This document shows, piece by piece, positions 38,905 to 48,517 of a DNA stretch of 64,000 nucleotides. How positions within the stretch are numbered: the stretch's first letter is position 1; each line of letters starts with the position of its first letter. The stretch is from PALSA-612 sp963846915 (GTDB lineage: Bacteria; Actinomycetota; Thermoleophilia; Gaiellales; Gaiellaceae), in NCBI GenBank assembly GCA_963846915.1, contig CAWJXV010000006.1:124001-188000 (forward strand). The letters run 5' to 3'. The translations under genes and the position numbers were made by a program. Below the pieces are notes generated by a model. The model was not told the origin of the DNA and searched no databases. It saw only the letters and a list, made by a program, of their open reading frames with translations.

Positions 38905-39585
38905 CTAGTTCGGGCGGGGAACTTTCGGCCCACCTTCCGCGTGCGTGAGCCACGTTGGAGCGGCTAGGGCGAGCACGCGCCGCTGTCCCTCGGTCGCGCC
39001 GCTCCCGAGTTCGTCGTACGTGTACGCGACGTCGCCGCCGATGACGACGAGCCCGTCGGGCGTGTCGACAAGGACGCTCTGGTGGCCGTTTGTGTGGCCG
39101 GGCGTCGGCAGCAGCCGGATGCCGGGGAGCACCTCCGCCTCGCCGTCGTGCTCGACGTAGTTCGCACCCGGGAAGTCGACCCATTCGGGCGGGTCATAAG
39201 GCGCCTGCAGCTCGAGCCGCTGAACGTGGATCGGCACACCGGGAAACAGGCGGTTGCCGCCGCAGTGGTCGAAGTGAAGGTGGGTGTTGATGATGCGCAC
39301 GACGTCTCGGGGGATGTTCTCCGGCATCGGCACCGGCTGGCATTCCTCGTCCAGTTCCGGCGTCGAGTCGAGCATGCCGGTGTCGACGAGGACGACGCCG
39401 TCGGCATGCTCGATCGTGTGCACGTAGACGGGTAAGCCCGCGACGGTAGCCGCGAGGTGAGCCGTAATCGCGTTGGCGGAGAGCTTGGGGACGCCAGTGT
39501 CACCCTGGTTGGGCAATTGGTCCTCCAGATCGCTGGTTGTGGATCGGCCTTCGGTGTTGAGACTGCGATCGGGGACTGAACTCAT
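38905..39585 (-). CDS. Metallo-beta-lactamase-fold hydrolase
   Basis: 226-aa MBL-fold enzyme resembling N-acyl-homoserine lactonases. The zinc motif is THLHFDHCGG; later ligands are in TPGHTNGHQSVL and IGGDVAYT. The LVDTGMLDSTPEL entry to the fold is intact. A quorum-quenching lactonase is possible but many hydrolases share this pattern. ATG 39585 was chosen; an ATG at 39621 adds 12 Arg-rich residues and is less likely. Last minus-strand gene of the repeat-containing accessory stretch. Confidence 0.82.
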   Translation of the reverse strand: MSSVPDRSLNTEGRSTTSDLEDQLPNQGDTGVPKLSANAITAHLAATVAGLPVYVHTIEHADGVVLVDTGMLDSTPELDEECQPVPMPENIPRDVVRIINTHLHFDHCGGNRLFPGVPIHVQRLELQAPYDPPEWVDFPGANYVEHDGEAEVLPGIRLLPTPGHTNGHQSVLVDTPDGLVVIGGDVAYTYDELGSGATEGQRRVLALAAPTWLTHAEGGPKVPRPN

Positions 39586-39674
39586 CTGTCGACGAGCCGT
39601 TCGACTGGCGGCCCTAGACACGTTCTTCAGGCCTCGCCGGCGCCGCTCACCTCGGCCTTTTGCCGGCGGCGCCG

Positions 39675-42189
39675 CTACCTGACGGTGAAGGTCGCGCGGT
39701 AGACGCGCGTGTTCGGGAGGATGCCCCCGAACGACTCCATGTTCTTCGTCTCCTGGAAGTCGGAGACGGTGAGCTGGAGCGTGTGCCTGCCCTTCGCGAG
39801 GCCGTTCAGCTCGACGGTGACGCGGCCCGACGCATAGGAGAGATCCGCCTTGCCGGTGTCGACGCGCGCTGCGACCGAGCTCGGGTCGATCCCCGAGCCG
39901 GCGTCCGCGACGGCGACGCGCAGCTCACCCGATCCCGTGGCGGTGCTCGTCAGGAGCTTCGCGGTCGGCGGGGTCGTATCGTCGATCCAGAGCCTGAAGG
40001 TGAACGGCCCGGCGGTGCTACGGCTGCGCGTGTCGAAGACGACGTCGTACGCGCGCGAGGCAGGCGCGATCACGGCCGAGACGGGCTCGGTCTGGCCGAA
40101 CGTGTCCTGGTACGGATTCTCGTCGATCGGCAGCGCGGGAACCCCGAGGAGGTGGTTCTCGTCGCCCGGGAAGACGATGCGCGGCGTCACGGCGACGCCG
40201 GACGCGTGCCCTGTGACGACCACGCCGAAGTTCGCGACGCGCTTCGAGAGGACGACCCGATACACCTGCTCCGGGCCGGGCAGGCTCGGTGGTGACGCCC
40301 GAGCCGGACGGGTTCTCCGGATAGCGGTAGGTGGAGACCCGCGCCTGCCCGAGCTTCGTGTTGCCCTTGTACGTCCCTGCCTTGCGCAGGATCGCCGACG
40401 GCTTGCCGAGCCGCGGGCGCTCGCTGCGCAGCCAGAAGGGGACGTGCCGCGTGTCGGTGCCGCGGGTGAGCACGACGAAGCCGGTGACGTCCGCCTCCTT
40501 GCCGCGCGCGGCGACGCTCGCCCGCACGGCGATGCTGCCGGGGACGATGACGCTCGTCGGCGCGGTGACGGAGACGCCGCTCGTCGGATCCTGCACGGCG
40601 ACGGACACCGTCCACAGGCCCGAGCCTCCGCCCGCATCCGTGAACCGGATCGTCCGCGTCGCCTTTGTCCCCACCTTGACGAGCCCGAACGAGATCCCGG
40701 TCGGCTCGGCGAAGATCAACGGGTTGTTCGCAGTCGGTAGATAGATCAGGCCGCCGCCTTCGCGAATCGTCGGCGTCTCGACGCCCTGCGCGACGCTGAG
40801 GACGGGCCTGCCCGTGAGCTCGAGCGCGGACTTGACCTGCTCGACCGTCCAGCCAGGATGGCGCTGCAGGAGCAGGGCGGCCGCCCCGGCCACGTGCGGC
40901 GCGGCCATGCTCGTGCCGCTGAACTCCGACCAGAGCCCGACCCGCGGCGGGACCGACGAGAGGATCGCGACACCGGGAGCGCTCACGTCGGGCTTCATCT
41001 CCAGCGAGATGGGCGTCGGACCGGCCGAGGAGAACGGCGCGATGATGTCGCTCTTCGTGACCGCAGCGGCAGTGATCGCACCCTCCGCGCTCCCGGGGGA
41101 CGAGACGGAGCCGTTGCCCGCGTCGCCGAACTCGTTCCCGGCCGCGATCGTGGGGACGACGCCTGCCTTCGCAGCGCCGTTGAGGGCGGCCACGACGACG
41201 TCCCGGGCCGGCTCGATCTCGGGCTCGCCGAGCGACAGGTTGATCACGTCCATGCCGTCCGCGACGGCGGCCTCGACCGCGGCGGCGATCTCCGGCGCGT
41301 TGCCGTCGAGCCCGAACTGGCTCGTCGGCACCGTGAGCGCCTTGTAGTTGCCGATGTAGGCGCGCGGCGCGACGCCCGACAGCGGCCCGCGCCCGGCGAC
41401 CGCGTTGACCGTGTAGTCGCCGGCCGCGATGCCGGCCACGTGCGTCGCGTGGTCGGAGTTGACCGGGTCGAACGGCGTGCTCGCGTACTTCCAGGTCTCG
41501 CCGGGAGGCGCAAAGGCCCTGGCGACGATCACCTTCGGCGTCGTGAATGCGGTGTTGCCCTTCGGGTAGCCGGCCGGGTAGACGTAGCCCGAGGGATTGA
41601 AGAAGGGATGCGCCTGGTCGACGCCCTCGTCGATGATCCCGATCTTGATCCCGTTTCCCGCGGTCGAAAAGCTCGGCATGCTCCAGAGCTGGTCGGCGCC
41701 GATCAGCTCCGGGCTCTTGTCGAGCTTCAGGTGGTACTTCACGTCCGGGTAGACCGAGGAGATGCCGGGGATACGCGAAAGCTTCGGGAGCGCGCTCGAC
41801 GGCAGGCTCACCGCGAGCCCGTCGAGCACGATGCGATAGCGCCAGCGCACGCGCGCCGACGGGATCGCGCGCTCGATCCGCCGCGCGACGGCCTCCTGCG
41901 CGGTCGTCAACCAGCGGAGGTACGAAACGCTCGAGGAGCTGTGGAGATCGAGTCGCGTCGCCTTCGCCCGCGCCGTCAACACGCGGCTGAGCTGCACCGA
42001 GTCGGCGAGCGACGGAGCGGCCAGCGTGACCACGACCTCGGTTCGCGGCGGGGCGGACGCGCGCGCGTTCGAGCCCGTGCCGAGCCAGGCTGCGCCAAGC
42101 GCCACCGTGCCCACCAGCGCGATCCAGACCCCCCTGCTCAGGTAAGGAATGGTACGCGTCGACCGGAGGACCGGTACCGCCAACCGCAT
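39675..42189 (-). pseudogene. Secreted S8 serine peptidase with a one-base frameshift
   Basis: A long exported subtilase (about 838 aa if repaired). Signal helix RGVWIALVGTVALGAAWLG near residue 20, inhibitor-like propeptide, then the triad: Asp in IGIIDEGVDQAHPF, His in DHATHVAGIAAG and Ser in FSGTSMAAPHVAGAAAL. An Ig-like domain follows. Near 40290-40300 one surplus base shifts the frame: the first frame ends in nonsense after NPSGSGVTT and the second resumes with LPGPEQVYRVVLSKR to the stop at 39675. The catalytic domain is upstream of the break. Assembly indel or recent mutation. The DNA differs in architecture from the subtilase at 18950. Confidence 0.8.
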
Positions 42190-42254
42190 CCGGCGATGAG
42201 TTCGGAGCCGCCCGGCGGTCTCAACGGGCAGACGAGCGAAGGAGGAGAAGAAGC

Positions 42255-42899
42255 ATGAGCAAGCTGAGGTCCGGCATCACGATGTCGCTGGACGGGTACG
42301 TCGCCGGCCCGGAGCAGAGCGTGGAGAACCCGCTCGGGATCGGCGGCATGCGCCTGCACGAGTGGGCGTTCGCCCTCGCCGCGTGGCGGGAGCAGCACGG
42401 GCTCGAGGGCGGGGAGGTGAACCCGAGCACGGCGTTCGTCGAGGAGTCGCTCGCGAACGTCGGGGCCGTGCTCATGGGCCGGAACATGTTCGGCGGGGGC
42501 CGGGGGCCCTGGGGCGACGACCCCTGGCGCGGCTGGTGGGGAGACGACCCACCCTTCCACGTGCCGGTGTTCGTGCTCACGCACCACGAGCGCGATCCGC
42601 TGCCGCTCGAAGGCGGCACCACGTTCACGTTCGTCACCGACGGCATCGAGTCCGCGCTCGAGCAGGCGCGCGGGGCCGCCGGGGTCGAGGACGTCGTGAT
42701 CGGAGGCGGAGCCGACGTCATCCGGCAGTACCTGGCGGCCGGGCTCGTGGACGAGCTCTCCATCTCCCTCACGCCCGTCCTGCTCGGCGGCGGTGAACGG
42801 CTGCTGGAGGGGCTCGGGGATGCGGCGATCGAGCTCGAGCAGGTCGATGCGATCGCTGCACCGGGCGTCACACATCTCCGTTACCGCGTCGTCCGCTGA
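42255..42899 (+). CDS. Dihydrofolate reductase-family (RibD C-terminal) protein
   Basis: 214-aa NADPH-binding protein of the RibD-C/DHFR-like superfamily. SGITMSLDGYVAGPEQSVEN at the N terminus, AVLMGRNMFGGGRGPWG in the middle and VVIGGGADVIRQYLAAGLVD, then LTPVLLGGGERLL at the end are typical. It is not the canonical folate enzyme; the substrate is unknown. A strong GAAGGAGGAG site lies just before the ATG at 42255. It precedes tRNA-Leu by about 40 nt. Confidence 0.85.
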   Translation: MSKLRSGITMSLDGYVAGPEQSVENPLGIGGMRLHEWAFALAAWREQHGLEGGEVNPSTAFVEESLANVGAVLMGRNMFGGGRGPWGDDPWRGWWGDDPPFHVPVFVLTHHERDPLPLEGGTTFTFVTDGIESALEQARGAAGVEDVVIGGGADVIRQYLAAGLVDELSISLTPVLLGGGERLLEGLGDAAIELEQVDAIAAPGVTHLRYRVVR

Positions 42900-42939
42900 C
42901 CGGGCCGGGCGCGGGGCCGGGGCTAGAATGTCGTCCCGC

Positions 42940-43023
42940 GCGGATGTGGCGGAATTGGTAGACGCGCACGGTTCAGGTCCGTGTGGGCGAAAGCCCGTGG
43001 AGGTTCAAGTCCTCTCATCCGCA
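42940..43023 (+). tRNA. tRNA-Leu (CAG)
   Basis: 84-nt class II tRNA with a long variable arm (GGGCGAAAGCCC). Acceptor GCGGATG pairs with CATCCGC, and the anticodon loop TTCAGGT gives CAG. TAGAAT at 42924-42929 is the likely -10. CCA is not encoded. The bases just after it (CATAGCCAA) recur at 43592-43600. Confidence 0.96.
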
Positions 43024-43745
43024 TAGCCAAAAATGGCGGAATCTGTGCCCAATCAGTGCCGCCGCCTCGTCCGGCTTGGACGGATCGTGCGGTTTCGAGC
43101 AACTCCTCGCGACCCTTGACGACCGCGTCGTTCGCGGACGATCGGGCCCTTGCGGGCGGTCCGTTCGCCGTCCTTGGTGGTGATGACGAACGTCGACATC
43201 TCATTCGAGAACCGTTGGACGCATGGCACCGTATGGGACTTTCATGGCGCAGCACGGTGACAAGGCGAGCAGTTCCGCAGCGCCGAGCACGAGCATCCGC
43301 CCGCGCCACATCGGGCACGTCTTGGAGTGGACGCGGACGGCCTGCGCCTTCGTGCAGATCATCATCACGACCTGCGTCCTCCTGCGTGCCTTTGGTGTCC
43401 TCTGGACGAGAACGTCGGCTACCCGCGCTGCCCGGTCGGGGAGCGGTTCGTCGCGCCGAACAGGTGCGGGATCAACTCGATCGTGGTGCCGAGCCTGTCG
43501 ACGATCCGTACCGCGACCAGTCGCCGTCTCGTTCTAGCTGTTGCCCGAGACGGCGACGAATCTGTGCCCAATCGCCGGAGAACAGGCCCCCATAGCCAAG
43601 CGGCGCAACCCGCCGAAACCATATATTCGAGCCACTTCAAGCCACTCGCGGACAGAGGCCGCCACATCCCACGAACCGCCGGAGCTTCGAGGCCCCTCCC
43701 GTCCGCATCCTCGGCTGCTCGGCTCACTACGACGAGAGGACGGCG
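43024..43745. other. Gene-poor scar region after tRNA-Leu
   Basis: About 720 nt with no convincing gene. GAATCTGTGCCCAATC occurs twice (43039-43054 and 43558-43573) and CATAGCCAA twice (43022-43030 and 43592-43600). Frame fragments such as STFVITTKDGERTARKGP on the minus strand look like decayed coding sequence. The setting, directly 3' of a tRNA, suggests the remains of a deleted integrated element. No integrase motif was recognised. Confidence 0.45.
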
Positions 43746-44198
43746 ATGACGAACAAGGAGAGCTTCACGGAAGAGGAGTGGGAGCTGATCCGGGAGGCGC
43801 CGACGAGCGCAGGCATGATCGTCCTGACGGCGCAAAAGGGCGGCAGCTTTCGGGAGTCGTTCGCGATGGCCAAGGCGTACACGGAGGCTCGTCAGCAGCA
43901 CCCGGGCAGCGAGCTCCTCGACGCAGTCGTGTCGGCCAAGCCGGCCCGCGACCACACGCACTACCACTCGCCCGACGAGCTCAAGGCGGCGGGGCTCGGG
44001 CATCTGCGCGACGCGGTGGCGCTGCTCGGGCAGAAGGCGACGGCGCAGGAAGTGGACGACTACCGGGGCTTCGTGCTGACGCTGGCCGACAGGGTCGCGC
44101 ACGCGCACAGGGAGGACGGCGTCGAGGTCAGCGACGCCGAACGGCAGGCGATCGAGGAGATCGCCGCCGCGCTCGGAACGACCGCGCCCGCGAGCTGA
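43746..44198 (+). CDS. Conserved hypothetical helical protein
   Basis: 150-aa soluble, all-helical protein: FTEEEWELIREAPTSAGMIV at the start, GGSFRESFAMAKAYTEARQQ, then SPDELKAAGLGHLRDAVALL and SDAERQAIEEIAAALG. The sequence feel is that of an actinobacterial conserved protein with no assigned function. The ATG is preceded by GAGAGGA. A strong terminator follows at once. Confidence 0.7.
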   Translation: MTNKESFTEEEWELIREAPTSAGMIVLTAQKGGSFRESFAMAKAYTEARQQHPGSELLDAVVSAKPARDHTHYHSPDELKAAGLGHLRDAVALLGQKATAQEVDDYRGFVLTLADRVAHAHREDGVEVSDAERQAIEEIAAALGTTAPAS

Positions 44199-44202
44199 CA
44201 CG

Positions 44203-44228
44203 GCGAGGGCCCCTTCCGGGGCCCTCGC
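44203..44228. terminator. Bidirectional terminator
   Basis: GCGAGGGCCCC (44203-44213) and GGGGCCCTCGC (44218-44228) form a perfect 11-bp stem with a TTCC loop. It lies between two convergent genes and can serve both. Confidence 0.75.
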
Positions 44229-44259
44229 GCAGTCCGTGACGTCTGTTACACCGCGTCGC

Positions 44260-45675
44260 TCACCTGACGTCGACCGTCGCAGTCCGGTTCACGAAGTTGC
44301 CGTTGATGTCTCCGATCTTCATGAACACCCGGTAGACACCGTTCAGCTTCGCCTTCGTGATCGGGACCTTGAAGGCCACGTAGCCGTCGACGCCGATCGA
44401 GGCCGCCGGCTGGCTGACGCCGACGCCCTTGCCGCGATACGTCACCGAGATCGTGGCGCCGATGTTCGCCCCTGACCCGTCGCGCGCGTAGAGCTCCCAC
44501 ACGGGCACCCGGACCGTCGGGTTCGACACCCCCGGCTTGACCGTCAGGAGCGGGCTGCGGACGTCGAACGGCTTCGCAGCGGCGGTGAACGCCGCGTAGC
44601 CGGGCTTCCGGACCGCGCTCTCGTCGAGCAGCCCGCTGTGCCAGAGGCTCACCGGCTCGTCGCGGAAGATGAACCAGATGAACATCGTCACGTGCGGATA
44701 CTTCTTGACGATCGCGAACGCCTGCTTCACGTAGGCGGCCTGTGTCGCCGGCGTGACGCCCTTCGGCTGGCCCGGCTTCGTCTGGAACCCGTACTCGGTG
44801 ATCCAGATCGCCGTGACCTTCCGCTTGAACCACTTGTCGAGGTCGCGGTCGAACGTCGGGATCTGCACGAGGTTGACGTTCGGGTAGCGCACCTTCTGCG
44901 TCGGCGAGGCGCCGATGTCGGAGTACGGGTGATGCGCCCAGGCGTCGAACTTGACGAGCGGGCGGGCGGCCGAGAGCGCCTTGGCGAAGAGGGCAGGCGC
45001 CAACGTCTGCTGGACGCCGTGTTGCGTCGTCGGCTTCGACCGGCCCCGCGGGGACGTCTCGCCGATGCCGACCAGCGCGCGTGAGTTCCCGGCCTTGACA
45101 CCTGCATAGCCGGCGCGCGCGAGCCCGGCGTAGACGAGCGGTGACTTCGGCTTGCCCCGGCTGTCGTACGTGGGCGCCAGGAACTGCTGCAGGTTCGGCT
45201 CGTTCCAGACCGAGAAGTAGCCGACGAAGGGGTAGCCCGGGTAGCGACCCGAGTAGCGCGCCGCCAGGGCCCTCATGAAGCTCTGGTAGTCGGAGAGCCG
45301 GGTCGGGGCGTAGTTCGGCCCCTTCCCGCCGTTGGCCCAGCGAGGCGTGCTCCAGACGGACATCATCACCGTCATGCCGCGCAGCGTCGCGCTGCGCACG
45401 AGGTCGTCCAGGTCGTCGAACCGGTAGGCGGCATCGAACGGATCGCTCGCCGCCGCCGGCCGCGTGGGCGCGATGCGATCCCAGTACACGGTCGTGCGCA
45501 CGATCGACGCGCCTGTCTGGGCCGCGTCGGTCAGGTTGGTGTCACGCGAGTCGAGCCAGCGGAAGGACGGATCGTCCTGAAAGCCGACCAGCATCCGGTC
45601 GGCGCTCGTCGACGCCGCCGGCACCGCCAACGCCAGCAGCCCGAGCACGATGAGAACAGCGCGGAGTCGGGTCAT
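44260..45675 (-). CDS. Secreted glycoside hydrolase-like protein with Ig-like C terminus
   Basis: 471-aa exported protein. Signal peptide LRAVLIVLGLLALAVPAAST, then a TIM barrel of the GH-A (GH5/GH39-like) type. The acid/base Glu is in YFSVWNEPNLQQF and the nucleophile Glu in AIWITEYGFQ. A C-terminal beta-sandwich of about 110 residues ends in NGNFVNRTATVDV. The polysaccharide substrate is unknown. ATG 45675 is chosen for the signal peptide. The protein at 48518 has the same architecture. Confidence 0.82.
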   Translation of the reverse strand: MTRLRAVLIVLGLLALAVPAASTSADRMLVGFQDDPSFRWLDSRDTNLTDAAQTGASIVRTTVYWDRIAPTRPAAASDPFDAAYRFDDLDDLVRSATLRGMTVMMSVWSTPRWANGGKGPNYAPTRLSDYQSFMRALAARYSGRYPGYPFVGYFSVWNEPNLQQFLAPTYDSRGKPKSPLVYAGLARAGYAGVKAGNSRALVGIGETSPRGRSKPTTQHGVQQTLAPALFAKALSAARPLVKFDAWAHHPYSDIGASPTQKVRYPNVNLVQIPTFDRDLDKWFKRKVTAIWITEYGFQTKPGQPKGVTPATQAAYVKQAFAIVKKYPHVTMFIWFIFRDEPVSLWHSGLLDESAVRKPGYAAFTAAAKPFDVRSPLLTVKPGVSNPTVRVPVWELYARDGSGANIGATISVTYRGKGVGVSQPAASIGVDGYVAFKVPITKAKLNGVYRVFMKIGDINGNFVNRTATVDVR

Positions 45676-45750
45676 GGGGCCGACCATAGCCAGGTCCCTT
45701 CCCGGGCACCCGCGTCCCAAACGGAACGCTTACCGAACTCAACCTGGGTT

Positions 45751-46212
45751 TTACGAAGCGGCGAGAACGGCGAGCACGTCGTCGGCGTGCGTCTTCGGGT
45801 CGACCTTCCGCATCACCTTGACGACGGTGCCGTCGGCGCCGATCACGAACGTCGAGCGCTCGACACCCATGTACTGCTTGCCCGCGAAGCTCTTCTGCTT
45901 CCAGACGTCATAGGCCTCGGAGACCGCATGATCCGGGTCTGCGAGCAGCGTAAACGGGAGGTCGTACTTCGCCTTGAACTTCGCGTGCGAGGCTTCCTTG
46001 TCCGGGCTGACGCCCAGTACGACGGCGCCAGCGCGCTGGAACGCGGCCCACCCGTCGCGGATGTCGCAGGCCTGCCGCGTGCAGCCCGGCGTGTCGTCCT
46101 TGGGATAGAAGTAGAGGACGACGGGCTTGCCTCGCAGCGACGACAGGCTGACCTGCTCGCCGCCGTCGCTCGACAGCGTGAAGTCCGGCGCCGGGTTGCC
46201 CTCCTCGACCAT
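45751..46212 (-). CDS. bcp: Thioredoxin-dependent peroxiredoxin (BCP/PrxQ type)
   Basis: 153-aa cytoplasmic peroxidase. The peroxidatic Cys44 and resolving Cys49 are in DDTPGCTRQACD, the PrxQ hallmark of two cysteines five apart on one helix. The fold elements PAPDFTLSSDGG, VVLYFYPK and GVERSTFVIGADG are intact. It reduces hydrogen peroxide and lipid peroxides with thioredoxin. Divergent from the small membrane gene at 46253, with 40 nt between starts. Confidence 0.93.
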   Translation of the reverse strand: MVEEGNPAPDFTLSSDGGEQVSLSSLRGKPVVLYFYPKDDTPGCTRQACDIRDGWAAFQRAGAVVLGVSPDKEASHAKFKAKYDLPFTLLADPDHAVSEAYDVWKQKSFAGKQYMGVERSTFVIGADGTVVKVMRKVDPKTHADDVLAVLAAS

Positions 46213-46252
46213 GCCGGCGAGTGTATCCGGCCGGTGTGGCTACCCTTGCCGG

Positions 46253-46627
46253 GTGAGGCGCTTCGTCGCGGACATGAACCCGACCGTGCGCGGGCTGGTC
46301 CTGATCGCGATCGTGTCGGCGGCGATCGTGGCGCTCCAGGCCGAGTCCGCGCTCGTCCAGCTCTCGGTCCTGCTGCAGGTCATGTTCGTCGTCGCAATCG
46401 CGATCTTCGTCTACACCGCCTGGCGCGAGCGCCGCCACGAGATCGAGCTCTGGCCGCTCCGCGCCCGCGTCTCGTTCTACGGCGGCGCGGGGCTGATCCT
46501 GGCCGACATCGCCGCGTTCTGGTACGACCGGCCGTCCGGGCCGGCCGCGCTCGCGTTCTTCCTCGTCCTCGGGATCTGCGGCTTCGCGATGTTTCGCGTC
46601 TGGCGCGACCAGCACACCTACTCGTGA
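46253..46627 (+). CDS. Small three-helix membrane protein
   Basis: 124-aa protein with about three hydrophobic segments (GLVLIAIVSAAIVALQ, then VLLQVMFVVAIAIFVYTAW, then LAFFLVLGICGFAMF). Function unknown. TACCCT (46241-46246) lies 6 nt before GTG 46253, matching the leaderless-start pattern. The stop overlaps the next gene's GTG start (GTGA). Confidence 0.7.
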   Translation: MRRFVADMNPTVRGLVLIAIVSAAIVALQAESALVQLSVLLQVMFVVAIAIFVYTAWRERRHEIELWPLRARVSFYGGAGLILADIAAFWYDRPSGPAALAFFLVLGICGFAMFRVWRDQHTYS

Positions 46628-47799
46628 GCCGAGCGCGTCTGTCCATGGCCCTTGCCGTAGGCGCGTCGGCGCTGGCGGTCGCGATCCCCGCCGGGCTCGC
46701 CGCCTCGCCTGCCGGCAACCAGGTTCCGCTCGTCGTGCCGCCGTCGGGTGCCGTGGCGATCCAGGCGGTCAAGCTCCGGGTGACCGGCCCGGGCGCGGGC
46801 AAGGTCGCCGTCCCGAGCCGGCTCGAGCTGCGGGGAGCGAACCTGCCGCGGGACGCAACGGCGATGATCGCGCTCAGGACGTCGCGCTCGAACGCGGCTA
46901 CCACGATCACGTTCCTCGCCGTCACGGTCAGCCGGAGCACGAAGGCGAGCGCCGTTCCGCTTCCGGCCATCGGTCTCGCCGACGGAGGCATCGGTGCGTA
47001 CGGGCTGGCTACAGCGGGTACGCGCAAAGCCGACACGATCTGGCAGGCGAGTCGTTCGTTCACCCCCGCCGCCGGATGCGCCGGGTGCCGCGTGCACGCC
47101 TCGGCAATCGGTCTCGTCGACACCGGGAAGACGCCACCGGCGCGCGGCGCCGCGTTCGCGAAGGCACTCGAGAAGCTTCTCGACTCGCCTGATGCGTGGG
47201 ACCCGCTGGCCAGGCCCGACGTGCTCGGCAAGGGCTCGTCGCTCCGCCTCTATGACGCCGCGCATCCGACGGGGCGTCCGGTCTCGCCCGCACTCGCCTC
47301 GCAGGGGCTCCAGTCCGCACAGCAGCTCCTGCAAGGCCCGGCCATCTCCGTGCGCGACGCCGTCTACGAGGCGTTCGACGAGACGTCGGCTTGCATCGCC
47401 GAGGAGCGCCGTTGCGGCGACTACGTCTTCACGTTCAAGGGCGCGAAGGAGACGACGATCCGCTCCGACGACTCGAGCTTCCACAAGACGACGACCTACT
47501 CCGGCCGCACCTGTGGTCGCACGCTCGTCGGGCAGCCGTGGAAGATCACGAGCAAGAGCAACAACGACCCACCCGTCACGCGCACGATCGATTTCAGGAA
47601 GACGCGGGTGATCTTCACGGATAGCGCAACCGTGAACGGGTCCACGGGCACGGCGATCCACAAGCTCTACCTCGTGCCCGGTGCCTTTCCCGGCATGCAG
47701 GCGATCGTCGACTCGACTGGCGTCTGGTCGTCCGACCTCGGCGGCGGCATCACCGTTCCCGTGAGCGTCACCAGGCTCCCGGCCGGCAAGAGCTGCTGA
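46624..47799 (+). CDS. Secreted hypothetical protein
   Basis: 391-aa exported protein with signal peptide LSMALAVGASALAVAIPAGL and a beta-rich, cysteine-containing body (paired Cys in AAGCAGCR and CIAEERRCGDYV). An N-terminal strand repeat reminiscent of Ig-like domains precedes a helical section, then a beta-rich C terminus. No family was recognised. Start overlaps the upstream stop, so the two are co-translated. Convergent with the ChdC-like gene, 9 nt apart. Confidence 0.6.
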   Translation: MSRARLSMALAVGASALAVAIPAGLAASPAGNQVPLVVPPSGAVAIQAVKLRVTGPGAGKVAVPSRLELRGANLPRDATAMIALRTSRSNAATTITFLAVTVSRSTKASAVPLPAIGLADGGIGAYGLATAGTRKADTIWQASRSFTPAAGCAGCRVHASAIGLVDTGKTPPARGAAFAKALEKLLDSPDAWDPLARPDVLGKGSSLRLYDAAHPTGRPVSPALASQGLQSAQQLLQGPAISVRDAVYEAFDETSACIAEERRCGDYVFTFKGAKETTIRSDDSSFHKTTTYSGRTCGRTLVGQPWKITSKSNNDPPVTRTIDFRKTRVIFTDSATVNGSTGTAIHKLYLVPGAFPGMQAIVDSTGVWSSDLGGGITVPVSVTRLPAGKSC

Positions 47800-47808
47800 C
47801 GCGGCCGA

Positions 47809-48507
47809 TCAGGCCTCGACGCTGGCGGACGAGCCGTCGAGCGCGCCGAGCGCCGAGCGGACGTCGACGAGTCGGCCGACGAAGATCGGGGTGTCGCGCT
47901 CGGTATAGCGGCTCGCCTCCGTCTCGCGCAGCGTCAGCATCAGGTGCATGAAGTCGGCGGGCTCCTCGCACTCGAACGCGGTCATGAACTCCTGGTCGTC
48001 GATCCCGAACGAGTACGTCGTGTGGTTGTGGATCGTGGCGAACTCGTGCCCGATGCGGATGTGCTCGTCCATCGCCCGCTGCCGATCCTCGACCGGAAGC
48101 GCGTACCAGGGCCGCACCTTCACGAACGGGTAGACGACGAGATAGGGAGAGCCGTGCGGGGTGATCTTGCGGGGCCGGCGCGCGCTCGTGTACTGCGACG
48201 CCTTCGTGGTCGCGAGGTACGAGTACGGTGTCTCGAGCCAGCCTGCGATCGGCGTTCCGTTCAGCTCGGCTCCGAGCTCCTCGAGGTCCTCGTAGCGCTC
48301 GGTGATCTTCCAGAGGAAGAAGTCGCAGTCGGGCCGGACTCCGACGGTGGAGTAGGCGCGGAGGTGCGTGAACCGCTCGCTCCACGACTCGACGACCTCG
48401 GCGAACGCCTCCTTGCCGGCGATCCGCTCCTCGACGGGCAGGCGCCGCCAGGCGGGATCGACCTTGAAGAACGTGTAGGCGACGTACTGCCCGACCTCGG
48501 CGGCCAT
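47809..48507 (-). CDS. chdC: Chlorite dismutase-family protein, probable coproheme decarboxylase
   Basis: 232-aa protein of the Cld/HemQ family. In Actinomycetota this family normally performs the last step of coproporphyrin-dependent heme synthesis. Recognised parts: VAYTFFKVDPAWR at the start, YLVVYPFVKVRPWY in the middle (family tyrosine region) and the heme-ligand helix ATIHNHTTYSFGIDDQEFM with its histidine, ending in TPIFVGR. No other heme gene is in the window. ATG 48507 lies 10 nt after the stop of the upstream secreted glycosidase gene. Confidence 0.85.
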   Translation of the reverse strand: MAAEVGQYVAYTFFKVDPAWRRLPVEERIAGKEAFAEVVESWSERFTHLRAYSTVGVRPDCDFFLWKITERYEDLEELGAELNGTPIAGWLETPYSYLATTKASQYTSARRPRKITPHGSPYLVVYPFVKVRPWYALPVEDRQRAMDEHIRIGHEFATIHNHTTYSFGIDDQEFMTAFECEEPADFMHLMLTLRETEASRYTERDTPIFVGRLVDVRSALGALDGSSASVEA

Positions 48508-48517
48508 GGCCGTAAGG

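Noticed and set aside
42923..43318. Minus-strand 131-codon frame across tRNA-Leu
   Set aside because: It reads antisense through the tRNA, a familiar annotation artefact.
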